From NCBI RefSeq assembly GCF_038070005.1, contig NZ_JBBPCO010000003.1, positions 1 through 64,000 of the forward strand: 64,000 bases of DNA, read 5' to 3'. Below the pieces are notes generated by a model. It was not told the DNA's origin. It worked only from the letters and a program-made list of their open reading frames with translations, and made no database searches. The position numbers were made by a program, and so were the translations under genes. The stretch is from Thermithiobacillus plumbiphilus. Its GTDB lineage: Bacteria; Pseudomonadota; Gammaproteobacteria; Acidithiobacillales; Thermithiobacillaceae. Positions 1-9,461 of this stretch are shown here, in pieces; the stretch's first letter is position 1; the number at the start of each line of letters is the position of its first letter.

Positions 1-2777
1 TTAGGGGAAACAGTACTAGATGCTTAAAGCTCCCTGACCCAGTAGGTGGTGGCAATACACGCTATAGTGGCAACTATCTAAATTTTTTGTTCAGTACTTA
101 TGCCAACGGCACGGACTTGAGTGGCGGCACGATTCCAAACGAGACCCGCATGACCGTAGCCAAGCGGGTGGCAACAGATCTTGTCAATAATTCCAGTGGC
201 ATGCGTTTTGGTGTATCCAGCTTCTACGCCGGCTCAGGTACGTCTCAAAACTATGGTCACGGTGCAACGATCGATGCTACCTGCGGAAGCAGTACAACTG
301 ATCTGACTAGCGCAATTTCTGGCTACAGTGCTTCGACCAGCACCCCTCTGTCAGAGGCCCTTTACGAAATCACGCGCTATTTTCGAGGCATGTCAAGCTA
401 TTACCATAGCGACGTCAGCTACACCAGCCCTATCCAATACCGATGCCAAAAGAATTTCACCATTGTGATTACCGATGGTTTGCCGACTTACGACACGAAT
501 ATACCAGCGAGCGACCCGGACGATAACAACTCCAGACTTCCCAATTGGGATGGGCTGGCGCCTGATACAAGCAGCAGCATGTATCCCAACTTCCCCCAGT
601 ACTCCGATGGCTTTCAGCCCACCGACTCTGAAGCAAAAGAAGGCTACTCACTCTATCTCGACGACCTCGCCAAGTTCGCCTATGACATCGACATGAGGCG
701 CACCGGCACTGACAATGCCGATGTAAGCTACAACGATCCAGAATACAAAAAGCAAAACCTCAATACCTACACCATCGGCTTCGCCGCCGACAACCAGATG
801 ATGGAAGATGCTGCTGAATATGGGCACGGGCAATACTTCACGGCAAGCAACTCCGCGCAATTGATCCAGGCCCTGCAAAGAGTCGTCAACGACATCGCCG
901 CGCGTACCGCTTCTGCCGCAGCTGTAGCTGTCAATACGACTACCGTCAGTTCGGATACCCGCATCTATCAGGCCACCTTTGATTCCGGTTCATGGGCGGG
1001 TGATCTGCAAGCCTATCCGGTCGAAATAGCGAATGGCGAAATCACCAAGGCCACACCTAGCTGGACCTCGGGCAGCGCCAACACCCAGCTCAAGCAGCGC
1101 GTCTCTGCAACTACTGATACGCGCAAGATCATTTCTTATAACGGCAGTACCGGGATTGCATTTACCTGGGCCACCCTCAGTAGCGCACAGAAGACACACC
1201 TTGTTGATGAGAACCGACTTAATTTCTTGCGGGGCCGCACGCAAGATGAGGGAGTGACATTTCGAGATCGCGACGGACCATTAGGCGACATCGTCAACTC
1301 ACAGCCGGTATATGTCGCGAAGCCCCCTTTTACTTACTCGGATGCCACTTACCAGACTTTCAAAAGTGACCATGCAAACCGTACTCCAATGATCTATGTT
1401 GGTGCAAACGACGGCATGCTACATGCATTCAATGCATCAACCGGTGCAGAGGCCTTTGCCTATGTGCCCAACCTGCTCATGGATCAGCTAAAAAATCTTT
1501 CCAACATTCCCTATGCACATCAGTATTATGTCGATGGACCTATTACTGTTGGTGACGTTTATACAGGCACTTCATGGAAAACCTTGCTTGTCGGTGGCCT
1601 GGGCAAAGGCGGCAAGGGTTTTTACGCCCTTGATGTAACCAATCCGACTAGCACAACAGAAGAAGGCCTGAAATCGATAGTAAAATGGGAATTCACGGAT
1701 GCTGACATGGGTTACAGCTTTGGCCGCCCACTCATCATCAAAACGGCTGCGGAAGGCTGGGTGGTCGCCGTGACGTCCGGTTATAACAACTCAGGCCAGG
1801 GCTATCTGTATCTTCTGAATCCTGATACAGGAGCGATCATTGAGAAGATCTCAACGACCATTGGGACTGCTGCCAATCCCAGTGGGCTTGGCCAGCCATC
1901 GGCGGCTGACGAGGATGGGGATGGCGTAGCAGATTATATTTATGCCGGAGATCTCAATGGCAGTCTCTGGAAGTTCGATCTTACTGCAAGCAACTCAAAC
2001 AGTTGGGATATTGCCTTCAAAGTAGGCAGCACCAAGCTGCCATTGATCACCGTCAAGAATGCAAGCAATCAAGCGCAACCGATCACTGCTGCCCCGGAAA
2101 TCGTCAAACATCCCACCAACGGCATGCTGATCATTCTCTTTGGCACCGGCCGCTATCTTGGAGCAACGGATGCCACCGATACCCAGACGCAAAGTTTTTA
2201 CGCCATCAAGGACTCAGGGTCCGCAATCGCCAGCACGGACCGCAGAACCCTGGTGCAACAATCCCTCTATACCGCCACCATCAATGGTCAGCAGACACGG
2301 CTGATGACGTCGAACAATGTAGACTGGACTGTCAAAGATGGCTGGTACATGGATTTCATTGACAGCGGTGAACGGAACGTCACCAACCCGCAGGTGCGCA
2401 ATGGTGCCTTGATTTTCACCAGCTTCATTCCGAACGAAGATCCTTGCAGCTTTGGCGGAACAGGCTGGCTCTACGACTTCAACTATCTGACAGGTGCAGC
2501 CTTTGAGCAGCCTGAACTGGACATCAACAATGATGGTGAACTGGATGGGAATGATGTCACCGGTGATGTGACTAGTGGTGACAAAACCTACAAGGGCACT
2601 CCTGGTGCGCTGCAGATTGGAAATGGCTTCGCTGCCAAGCCAACCATTCTGGATGACGGGCTCCGTGATAAAAAGTTCATATCCAAGAGCGACACCAGCA
2701 TCCGAGTGGTCATGGAGCGCGGTGGCAACAAGCGGACCGGCAACTTCCGGCCGATCTCATGGCGCGAAGTGTTTTAA
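1..2777 (+). CDS. pilY1: PilY1-type type IV pilus adhesin/assembly protein (5' end cut by window)
   Basis: Reading frame 3 is open from the first base, so the N terminus lies upstream of the window; more than 920 residues are visible. The N-terminal part reads as a von Willebrand A-like region (VITDGLPTYD near 465-495). The C-terminal half is the PilY1 beta-propeller: GANDGMLHAFNASTG near 1401-1445 and an EF-hand-like calcium loop DEDGDGVAD at 1908-1934 followed by AGDLNGSLWKFDL. PilY1 proteins sit at the pilus tip, promote pilus extension, and bind calcium through this loop (family knowledge). A second aspartate-rich segment (DINNDGELDGNDVTGD, about 2521-2568) may also bind metal. A terminator hairpin follows the stop codon. 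The pil assembly genes lie 2 kb downstream, which supports the assignment. Confidence 0.93.
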   Translation, partial: RGNSTRCLKLPDPVGGGNTRYSGNYLNFLFSTYANGTDLSGGTIPNETRMTVAKRVATDLVNNSSGMRFGVSSFYAGSGTSQNYGHGATIDATCGSSTTDLTSAISGYSASTSTPLSEALYEITRYFRGMSSYYHSDVSYTSPIQYRCQKNFTIVITDGLPTYDTNIPASDPDDNNSRLPNWDGLAPDTSSSMYPNFPQYSDGFQPTDSEAKEGYSLYLDDLAKFAYDIDMRRTGTDNADVSYNDPEYKKQNLNTYTIGFAADNQMMEDAAEYGHGQYFTASNSAQLIQALQRVVNDIAARTASAAAVAVNTTTVSSDTRIYQATFDSGSWAGDLQAYPVEIANGEITKATPSWTSGSANTQLKQRVSATTDTRKIISYNGSTGIAFTWATLSSAQKTHLVDENRLNFLRGRTQDEGVTFRDRDGPLGDIVNSQPVYVAKPPFTYSDATYQTFKSDHANRTPMIYVGANDGMLHAFNASTGAEAFAYVPNLLMDQLKNLSNIPYAHQYYVDGPITVGDVYTGTSWKTLLVGGLGKGGKGFYALDVTNPTSTTEEGLKSIVKWEFTDADMGYSFGRPLIIKTAAEGWVVAVTSGYNNSGQGYLYLLNPDTGAIIEKISTTIGTAANPSGLGQPSAADEDGDGVADYIYAGDLNGSLWKFDLTASNSNSWDIAFKVGSTKLPLITVKNASNQAQPITAAPEIVKHPTNGMLIILFGTGRYLGATDATDTQTQSFYAIKDSGSAIASTDRRTLVQQSLYTATINGQQTRLMTSNNVDWTVKDGWYMDFIDSGERNVTNPQVRNGALIFTSFIPNEDPCSFGGTGWLYDFNYLTGAAFEQPELDINNDGELDGNDVTGDVTSGDKTYKGTPGALQIGNGFAAKPTILDDGLRDKKFISKSDTSIRVVMERGGNKRTGNFRPISWREVF

Positions 2778-2801
2778 AGTCGGGGAAACCTGAGTTGAAC
2801 A

Positions 2802-2832
2802 AAGCCGGGAGCGCTTCCCGGCTTTTCTTTTT
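2802..2832 (+). terminator. Rho-independent terminator after pilY1
   Basis: Stem AAGCCGGGA / TTCCCGGCTT around a GCGC loop, followed by TTTTCTTTTT. It sits between the convergent pilY1 and ispH genes. The T-tract is on the + strand, so it mainly serves pilY1. Confidence 0.85.
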
Positions 2833-3766
2833 AACCAGCCACCCGCGCCAGCGCCAGCGGCAGGCTGAACACCACCTTCTCCCGCACCCCATCCATCTCG
2901 GTGGCGACATTGCCGCCCCAGGCCTGCAACTGCTCGATCACCCCGCGCACCAGGTGTTCCGGGGCCGAGGCGCCGGCCGTCACCCCCACCCGCTCCACAC
3001 CCGTAAACCAGTCCTGTTGCAACTGGCTGGCATCCTCGATCAGGTGGGCATGCCGGCCAAGCCGGGTACCTAACTCGGCCAGCCGGTTTGAATTGGAGCT
3101 GTTCGGGGCACCGACCACCAGCAGCACCTCTACCTGCTCGGCCAGTTGCTTGACCGCATCCTGGCGGTTTTGCGTGGCATAGCAGATGTCATCCTTGCGT
3201 GGGCCGTGAATGGCCGGGAAGCGTTCCCGCAGGGCATTGATGACCTGCGCGGTGTCGTCCATGCTGAGCGTGGTCTGGGTGATGTAGGCCAGATTGTCGG
3301 GGTTGCCCACCTGTAGGCGGCCCACGTCCTCGGCATCCGAGACCAGGTGCATGATGCCCTCGCCCGCCTGGCCCATGGTGCCTTCCACCTCGGGGTGTCC
3401 GGCGTGGCCGATCAGGATCATCTCCCGGCCCTCGCGGCTGTAGCGGGTCACTTCCATGTGCACCTTGGTCACCAGCGGACAGGTGGCGTCGAACACCTTG
3501 AGCCCGCGCCTTTCGGCCTCCGCCCTGACGGCCTGGGAAACCCCATGGGCGCTGAAGATGACCGTGGCGTCATCCGGCACCTCGTCGAGCTCATCGACGA
3601 AGATCGCGCCGCGCGCGCGCAGGTCTTCCACGACATGCCGGTTGTGCACCACCTCATGGCGGACGTAGATGGGCGCGCCGAGCAGTTCCAGGGCGCGCTC
3701 GACGATCTGGATGGCACGGTCGACACCGGCGCAGAAGCCGCGCGGGTTGGCCAGAAGTATGTCCAT
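2831..3766 (-). CDS. ispH: 4-hydroxy-3-methylbut-2-enyl diphosphate reductase
   Basis: IspH carries out the last step of the MEP isoprenoid pathway, reducing HMBPP to IPP and DMAPP with a [4Fe-4S] cluster. The 311-residue product has the normal family length. The three cluster cysteines are C12 ([12 protein letters not shown]), C96 (DATCPLV) and C195 ([11 protein letters not shown]). The conserved histidines of the substrate pocket, H41 (HEVVHN), H74 (SAHGVS) and H124 (GHPEVEGT), are present, with catalytic E126. The start ATG gives the canonical [16 protein letters not shown] terminus. The gene stands alone between convergent pilY1 and divergent aroE. Confidence 0.97.
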   Translation of the reverse strand: MDILLANPRGFCAGVDRAIQIVERALELLGAPIYVRHEVVHNRHVVEDLRARGAIFVDELDEVPDDATVIFSAHGVSQAVRAEAERRGLKVFDATCPLVTKVHMEVTRYSREGREMILIGHAGHPEVEGTMGQAGEGIMHLVSDAEDVGRLQVGNPDNLAYITQTTLSMDDTAQVINALRERFPAIHGPRKDDICYATQNRQDAVKQLAEQVEVLLVVGAPNSSNSNRLAELGTRLGRHAHLIEDASQLQQDWFTGVERVGVTAGASAPEHLVRGVIEQLQAWGGNVATEMDGVREKVVFSLPLALARVAG

Positions 3767-3892
3767 GAATCACCTGTTTCAGAGAGGTTGGCGCAGGCGC
3801 GGTCACACCGGCCCAAAGGGTTTATTTTAAGGGTCTTTTCCGGAAAAAGCAGCAACAGTCTCTGGCGGGTTCCGCTGACCCTGGAAGCGGGT

Positions 3893-3898
3893 TATACT
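3893..3898 (+). promoter_or_regulatory. possible -10 box upstream of aroE
   Basis: TATACT lies 33 nt before the proposed aroE ATG in the 164-bp ispH-aroE divergent gap. No convincing -35 box is visible at 17 bp. Weak call. Confidence 0.35.
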
Positions 3899-3930
3899 AC
3901 TTAAGTCTATTGCCTAACAAAGACTTCCTG

Positions 3931-4800
3931 ATGCAAAGACGTCCCATCACCGGCAGAACCGCCGTCTACGGCATTCTGGGCCATCCTGTCGAACACAGTC
4001 TCTCTCCCCTGATGCATGCCAGCTTCGCCGAACAGACCGGCGTCGACATGGCCTATGTGCCGTTTCCGGTTGCCGGGGCGGATTTCGCGGCGGCTTTCAA
4101 AGGCTTGCGGGCACTGGGCGTGCGTGGCGCCAATGTGACGGTACCGCACAAGGAGCGCGCCCATGAAATGGCGGATGCACTGAGCCTGGAGGCGCGCGAG
4201 ATCGGTGCGGTCAACACCCTGCAGATCAGACCCGAAGGTGTATACGGGCACAACACCGATGCCGCCGGCTTCATGGCGGCTCTCGATGACACCGGACTGG
4301 ACTGGCGCGGGCGGCGGGCTTTGGTGATTGGTGCGGGCGGGGCGGCGCGCGCCATTCTCTGGGCCCTGGGGGCCGGTGGCGCTGAACGCATCCATCTTGC
4401 CAATCGCACCCTCGCGCGTGCGCAGGAGTTGGCCCGGCATTTCGCGAAACTCCCCATCCAGCCGATCGCCCTGGAGCGCGCCAGTCTCGATGCCATCCTG
4501 CCCGGTATCGGTCTGGTGGTGAACACCAGCAGCCGTGGCCTGCATGGTGAGGATCATCCGGAACTGGACCTGGATAAAGTGGATTCATCTGGCATTATCT
4601 GCGATATCGTCTATAACCCCATTGACACACCGCTGTTGCTGGCTGCTCAAAGCAAAGGGCTTTGTACAGTGGATGGCCTTGGCATGCTGTTGCATCAGGG
4701 CGCGGAGAGCTTTCGCCTCTGGACCGGTCAACAGCCCAGTGTTGCTGGCGCAAGGGAAATACTGAGACAATGGCTAGCGTCAACCCGCAAACACCCGTAA
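3931..4800 (+). CDS. aroE: shikimate dehydrogenase
   Basis: AroE reduces 3-dehydroshikimate to shikimate with NADPH in aromatic amino acid synthesis. From the ATG chosen here the product is 289 residues; a TTG at 3910 in frame would add seven. The shikimate-binding SLSP motif is at 23-26, catalytic lysine K74 lies in VTVPHKE, D110 in GHNTDAAGF, and the NADP-binding loop GAGGAAR at 134-140. The 3' end overlaps the start of pilB by 31 nt, so aroE heads the pilus operon in this genome. Confidence 0.95.
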   Translation: MQRRPITGRTAVYGILGHPVEHSLSPLMHASFAEQTGVDMAYVPFPVAGADFAAAFKGLRALGVRGANVTVPHKERAHEMADALSLEAREIGAVNTLQIRPEGVYGHNTDAAGFMAALDDTGLDWRGRRALVIGAGGAARAILWALGAGGAERIHLANRTLARAQELARHFAKLPIQPIALERASLDAILPGIGLVVNTSSRGLHGEDHPELDLDKVDSSGIICDIVYNPIDTPLLLAAQSKGLCTVDGLGMLLHQGAESFRLWTGQQPSVAGAREILRQWLASTRKHP

Positions 4801-6488
4801 ATTCACTCGGCCAGGCGCTCATCCATCAGGGGCTCTGCTCGGAAGAGGTGATTGCTGCCGCACTGACCGATGCCAGACAGCAGAGCACCACGCTGGTTGC
4901 GATGCTGGTCAAGAAGGGTCTTGTTGCGCCAAGCAATCTGATGCAGGCACTGAGCGCGCGCTATGGCCTGCCGATGCTGGACCTGGATGCGGTCAATATC
5001 GATAGTGACCCAGGCAAGCTGCTCGACAGCAAGCTGATCCAGCGTTATCGCGCCATTCCCCTGTCCCGCTACGGCAAGCAGCTGTTTCTCGCAGTTTCCG
5101 ATCCCACCGACTTCAGCAGTTTCGACGACATCAAGTTCAATACCGGGCTGCAGGTCACGCCGGTACTGGTCGAAGAGGACAAGCTGGCGCGCGCCGTCGA
5201 GACCCTCTTCAACCGCATGGGCGGCAATATCGCCGAGCTGATTGGCGACAGTAGCTTCAATGCCAACTTGGAGAATCCGGAAGAGACCGAGGTCGAGCTC
5301 GAAAAGCTCTCGGCCTCCACCGAGGATGCGCCGGTGGTGCGATTCGTGCAGCACCTGCTGCTGGATTCCATCCAGCGCGGCGCCTCGGACATTCACCTGG
5401 AACCCTATGAGAAGTCCTTCCGGGTGCGCTATCGCATCGACGGCATGCTGCAGGAGATCATTCAGCCACCGACCGGGCTGCGCGATGGCATCACCTCGCG
5501 CCTGAAGATTCTGGCGCGCCTCGACATCAGTGAGCGTCGCGTGCCCCAGGACGGTCGGCTGCGGGTGCGCCTGAACCGCGAGCGGGCGATCGATTTTCGT
5601 ATCAGCTTCCTGCCGACGCTCTATGGCGAGAAGATCGTGCTGCGTCTGCTCGACCCGGCCTCGGCCAAGGTCGGCATCGACAAGCTCGGTTTCTTTCCCG
5701 AGCAGGAGGCCGCCTTCCTCGAAGCCATTCATCGCCCCTACGGCATGGTGCTGGTGACAGGTCCCACCGGCTCCGGCAAGACCGTTACCCTGTACACCGC
5801 GCTCAACATTCTCAATACCGCCAGCGTCAACATCAGCACGGCGGAAGACCCGGTGGAAATCAATCTCCACGGCGTCAACCAGGTGAATGTCAACGACAAG
5901 ATCGGCATGGGCTTTTCCACCGCGCTGCGTGCCTTTCTGCGCCAGGACCCGGATATCATCATGGTCGGTGAAATCCGCGACATTGATACCGCCGAGATCG
6001 CGGTCAAGGCGGCACAGACGGGGCACCTGGTGCTGTCCACCCTGCACACCAACGACGCGCCGCAGACCCTGACCCGACTGGAAAACATGGGCGTGCCCTT
6101 GTTCAATATCGCATCCGCCGTGCACATGGTGCTGGCACAGCGACTGGCCCGGCGGCTCTGCGAGCACTGCAAGAAGCCGACCAGCGTTCCCGAGCCCGCC
6201 ATGCTGCAGGCCGGCTTCAGGCGCGAAGAGCTCAAGGGCTGGCGGCCACTGACAGCCACGGGTTGCGAGAAGTGCAGCAACACCGGCTACAAGGGCCGGG
6301 TGGGCCTGTATCAGGTGATGCCGGTATCCGAGGCCATGCGCAACCTGATCCTGGAAGGCAAGACCGCAACGGATCTGGCGCACCAGGCCGCCGCCGAGAA
6401 CATCAACACCCTGCGCCAGTCCGGCTTGCGGCGCGTAATGGATGGCACCACCAGTCTTGAAGAAATTACCCGAGTCACCAATCTCTAG
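4770..6488 (+). CDS. pilB: type IV pilus assembly ATPase PilB
   Basis: PilB is the cytoplasmic hexameric motor that powers pilus extension. The 572-residue product has the MshEN/GspE N-terminal domain, Walker A GPTGSGKT at 331-338, an aspartate-box/Walker B stretch DPDIIMVGEIRD near 393-404, and the C-terminal zinc cysteines (CEHCKK and CEKC). The ATG at 4770 is chosen because it begins the conserved family N terminus; an in-frame extension to 4662 exists only because aroE is read in another frame there. MshEN domains of this family can bind c-di-GMP (family knowledge). pilC follows after 11 nt. Confidence 0.96.
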   Translation: MASVNPQTPVNSLGQALIHQGLCSEEVIAAALTDARQQSTTLVAMLVKKGLVAPSNLMQALSARYGLPMLDLDAVNIDSDPGKLLDSKLIQRYRAIPLSRYGKQLFLAVSDPTDFSSFDDIKFNTGLQVTPVLVEEDKLARAVETLFNRMGGNIAELIGDSSFNANLENPEETEVELEKLSASTEDAPVVRFVQHLLLDSIQRGASDIHLEPYEKSFRVRYRIDGMLQEIIQPPTGLRDGITSRLKILARLDISERRVPQDGRLRVRLNRERAIDFRISFLPTLYGEKIVLRLLDPASAKVGIDKLGFFPEQEAAFLEAIHRPYGMVLVTGPTGSGKTVTLYTALNILNTASVNISTAEDPVEINLHGVNQVNVNDKIGMGFSTALRAFLRQDPDIIMVGEIRDIDTAEIAVKAAQTGHLVLSTLHTNDAPQTLTRLENMGVPLFNIASAVHMVLAQRLARRLCEHCKKPTSVPEPAMLQAGFRREELKGWRPLTATGCEKCSNTGYKGRVGLYQVMPVSEAMRNLILEGKTATDLAHQAAAENINTLRQSGLRRVMDGTTSLEEITRVTNL

Positions 6489-6499
6489 GCAGGCAGCTC

Positions 6500-7747
6500 A
6501 TGGCGCAGGCAGCTCAGGAAATCGCACGCAACAACAAGGCCCTGGTCGTACTTGAATTCGTCTGGGAAGGCAAGGATGCGGAAGGCGCCCTGAAGAAGGG
6601 CGAGATCAGGGCACCAACGGAAACCTACGCGCGCGCGCTGCTGCGCCGTCAGGGCGTGACCCCTTCGCGGGTGAAGAAAAAGGCCAAGCCGCTGTTCGGC
6701 GAGCGCCGGGTCAAGGAAAAGGATCTGGTGGTCTTCACCCGTCAGCTCGCGACCATGATCAACGCCGGCCTTCCCATCGTGCAATCGGTGGAGATGATCG
6801 CGGCCAGCAGCGGCAATCAGGGCCTGAAGTCACTCCTGCAGGCGGTGCAGGTCGATGTCGAGGCCGGCGAGCGGCTGTCCGTGGCGCTGGCCAAGCATCC
6901 AGCCTATTTCGACAAGTTGTATGTGTCGCTGGTCGCCGCCGGCGAACTCGGCGGCATTCTCGATGGCATTCTCCTCAAGCTCGCCGGCTACCGGGAGAAG
7001 AGCTTCGCCCTGAAGGCCAAGATCAAGTCGGCCATGTTCTACCCCATCAGCATCCTGGTGGTGGCCTTCATCATCACCGCCATCCTGATGATCTTCGTCA
7101 TCCCGAAATTCGCGGAGATGTTCTCCGGTTTCGGGGCCGACCTGCCGGCCCTGACCGCATATGTCATCAAGATGTCCAATGCCTTCGTGGACTACTGGTA
7201 TCTAGTGTTCGGCGTACCTGCCCTGCTCATCGTTGCCCTGCTTCAGGCCTACAAGCGCTCAGCAGGCGTCAAACTGGCATTCGATCGCGGCCTGTTGCAG
7301 ATTCCGGTGCTCGGGGAGATCCTGCTCAAGGGCGCCATTGCCCGGTTTACCCGGACATTTTCTACCATGCACGCCGCCGGCGTGCCCATGACCGAATCGC
7401 TGGACACCATTGCGCGCACCTCCGGCAATGCGGTGATCGAAGGCGCCATTCTCGCCACCCGCGAGGCCGTGTCTCAGGGCCAGCGGCTGTCGTTGCCGAT
7501 GGCGGAAACCGGCATCTTCCCGCCCATGGTGGTACAGATGATCGGCATCGGCGAGGAATCCGGCTCGCTGGAGACCATGCTCGGCAAGGTGGCGGACTTC
7601 TATGAAGCGGAGGTCGATGAGGGCGTGAACCGCATGACCAGCCTCATGGAACCCATGATCATGGTGGTGCTCGGCGTCCTGATCGGCGGTCTGGTGATTG
7701 CCATGTACCTGCCCATCTTCAAACTCGCGTCAGTGGTCGGCGGTTAA
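6500..7747 (+). CDS. pilC: type IV pilus inner-membrane platform protein PilC
   Basis: PilC is the inner-membrane platform of the pilus machine and couples PilB to pilin insertion. The 415-residue product has two repeated T2SSF domains. One begins near residue 75 (VFTRQLATMINAGLPIVQSVEMI) and the second near 275 (FTRTFSTMHAAGVPMTESLDTI). Three hydrophobic segments are visible, about 180-200, 230-250 and 385-405. The gene sits between pilB and pilS with short gaps, as part of one transcription unit. Confidence 0.96.
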   Translation: MAQAAQEIARNNKALVVLEFVWEGKDAEGALKKGEIRAPTETYARALLRRQGVTPSRVKKKAKPLFGERRVKEKDLVVFTRQLATMINAGLPIVQSVEMIAASSGNQGLKSLLQAVQVDVEAGERLSVALAKHPAYFDKLYVSLVAAGELGGILDGILLKLAGYREKSFALKAKIKSAMFYPISILVVAFIITAILMIFVIPKFAEMFSGFGADLPALTAYVIKMSNAFVDYWYLVFGVPALLIVALLQAYKRSAGVKLAFDRGLLQIPVLGEILLKGAIARFTRTFSTMHAAGVPMTESLDTIARTSGNAVIEGAILATREAVSQGQRLSLPMAETGIFPPMVVQMIGIGEESGSLETMLGKVADFYEAEVDEGVNRMTSLMEPMIMVVLGVLIGGLVIAMYLPIFKLASVVGG

Positions 7748-7767
7748 GGCCAAAGGTTCTGGATAAA

Positions 7768-9441
7768 TTGTTGAAACCATTCATCAGCCCGGCCGAGACC
7801 GGCGAAATCGCCTGGCGCATGCTGCTCAGCGTGGCCGGGTTCCGGCTTCTGATCCTGGCCGTGCTGTCTGTATTTGCCTTCCTGCCCCTGCAGGAGCCGC
7901 TGCTCGCGACCGCCGGAAATCCGGAACGCCTGCAGAATGCTGTGTTGCTGGCGGGCCTGGTAGGTCTCCTGCACCTGACATTTACACTCAAGCGCTGGCC
8001 GACCAACCCCTACCGTCTGTCGCTGATCCAGATTCTGCTCGACACGCTGATGATCACCCTGCTGGTGCATTACACCGGTGGCAGCCATAGTCCGCTGCTG
8101 GTACTTTACCTGCTGGTGATTGTCAGCGCCGCCTTCCTTCTGGGCGGACACAGCGCCTTTTATCTCGCCATTTCCAGCCTGGTGCTGATCTTCCTGCTAT
8201 CAGGACTGCGGGTTCTGCTCAATATCGAGCAGCACATGAACAGTGCCTATCTGTTGATCTTTGGTCTCGGGCTCTTTGCCATCGCCACGCTGTCGGACAA
8301 TCTCGCCTTCCGGCTGCGGCGCTCGGAAGAACTGCTGGAGGAACGGGGCTCGGAAATCCACAGCCTCAGCGCTCTGAACAATGAAATCATCCAGCACATG
8401 GATCTGGGCGTGATCGTGGTCAACCAGGACAATCGCGTTCTGCTGACCAACCCCTTGGCGCGCACCCTGACCGGCTATCCGGATTGGTCGGAAATACCGC
8501 TGCCGCTCGACATCATCAGCCCGACCCTGCTGAAGTTCGTGATCGCCTGCCGCCTTGGGCGGGAACTGCCGATAGATCCCGTCTCTCTCAAGGTGCGCCG
8601 GTTGCACGAGCATTTGGTGCGGGTGCGCTGCGTGGCACTGGATGAGAGGAGCAACGGCGCAGTCCTAATGCTGCTTTCCGATGTCAGCCAGGACCAGGCA
8701 CGCGAGCAGCAGACCCAGCTTGCAGCGCTCGGCAGGCTGACCGCCAACATCGCGCACGAGATCCGCAATCCCTTGAGCGCGATCAGCCATGCGGCGCAGT
8801 TGCTGGCGGAACGGCAGCGCGAACCGAAGATGCAGCGTCTGACGCGCATCATCGTGTCCGAAACCGATCGCCTGAACCAGACCCTGGAATCCGTGCTGGA
8901 GCTGGGCAGCCCCCGCCCGGCGGAGATCCAGGACGTGCCAGCCCGTACCTGGTTCGAGGATGCCATGGAGAAGCTGAAGCAGGATCCCGCCAATTCCGCG
9001 GCCGAGATCCAGCACTACATGACGGCCGAGGACATGATCATCCGGGCGGATCCGGCCCAGTTGCAGCAGGTGCTCTGGAATCTGGTACGCAATTCGACCC
9101 GCTATGGTCATCACGAAGGTCAGATGCCGCGCATCGAGATTCACGTCGAACGGGAAAATACCGACACCGCACGCATTCTGGTACGCGATCATGGTCCCGG
9201 CGTGCCCGCCAACCTTGCCCGGCGCATCTTCGAGCCATTTTTCACAACCAATTCCCGTGGTACTGGCTTGGGACTGAACATCGTGCGCGAGCTGGTGCTC
9301 CAGAATCACGGAAAAATAGAGTATTATACGCATCCCAGAGGTGGGGCCGTTTTCAGGATCACCCTGCCGCTGGCTGATGTCCAATCCCCGGCAGAAACCA
9401 CCAGCAGCAGCCTTGCCCAGCACCGGCATGGCGGCCACTGA
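7768..9441 (+). CDS. pilS: sensor histidine kinase PilS
   Basis: PilS is the membrane sensor that phosphorylates PilR and in Pseudomonas tunes pilin transcription. The 557-residue product starts with TTG (a second TTG follows directly). It has about six hydrophobic segments in the first 180 residues, a PAS-like linker (HMDLGVIVVNQDNRVLLTN), a HisKA domain with phospho-acceptor H330 in NIAHEIRNPLSAIS, and a HATPase domain with N-box NLVRNSTRYG, G1 DHGPGVP and G2 GTGLGLNI. pilR follows within 20 nt. No ATG is available near the start, so the exact N terminus is uncertain by one codon. Confidence 0.94.
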   Translation: MLKPFISPAETGEIAWRMLLSVAGFRLLILAVLSVFAFLPLQEPLLATAGNPERLQNAVLLAGLVGLLHLTFTLKRWPTNPYRLSLIQILLDTLMITLLVHYTGGSHSPLLVLYLLVIVSAAFLLGGHSAFYLAISSLVLIFLLSGLRVLLNIEQHMNSAYLLIFGLGLFAIATLSDNLAFRLRRSEELLEERGSEIHSLSALNNEIIQHMDLGVIVVNQDNRVLLTNPLARTLTGYPDWSEIPLPLDIISPTLLKFVIACRLGRELPIDPVSLKVRRLHEHLVRVRCVALDERSNGAVLMLLSDVSQDQAREQQTQLAALGRLTANIAHEIRNPLSAISHAAQLLAERQREPKMQRLTRIIVSETDRLNQTLESVLELGSPRPAEIQDVPARTWFEDAMEKLKQDPANSAAEIQHYMTAEDMIIRADPAQLQQVLWNLVRNSTRYGHHEGQMPRIEIHVERENTDTARILVRDHGPGVPANLARRIFEPFFTTNSRGTGLGLNIVRELVLQNHGKIEYYTHPRGGAVFRITLPLADVQSPAETTSSSLAQHRHGGH

Positions 9442-9461
9442 GACCGACGAAACCTATCCCT

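Noticed and set aside
4803-6383. 526-codon open frame on the strand opposite pilB
   Set aside because: Complementary-strand frame of a GC-rich gene; residue pattern is the mirror of PilB codons and shows no motif.
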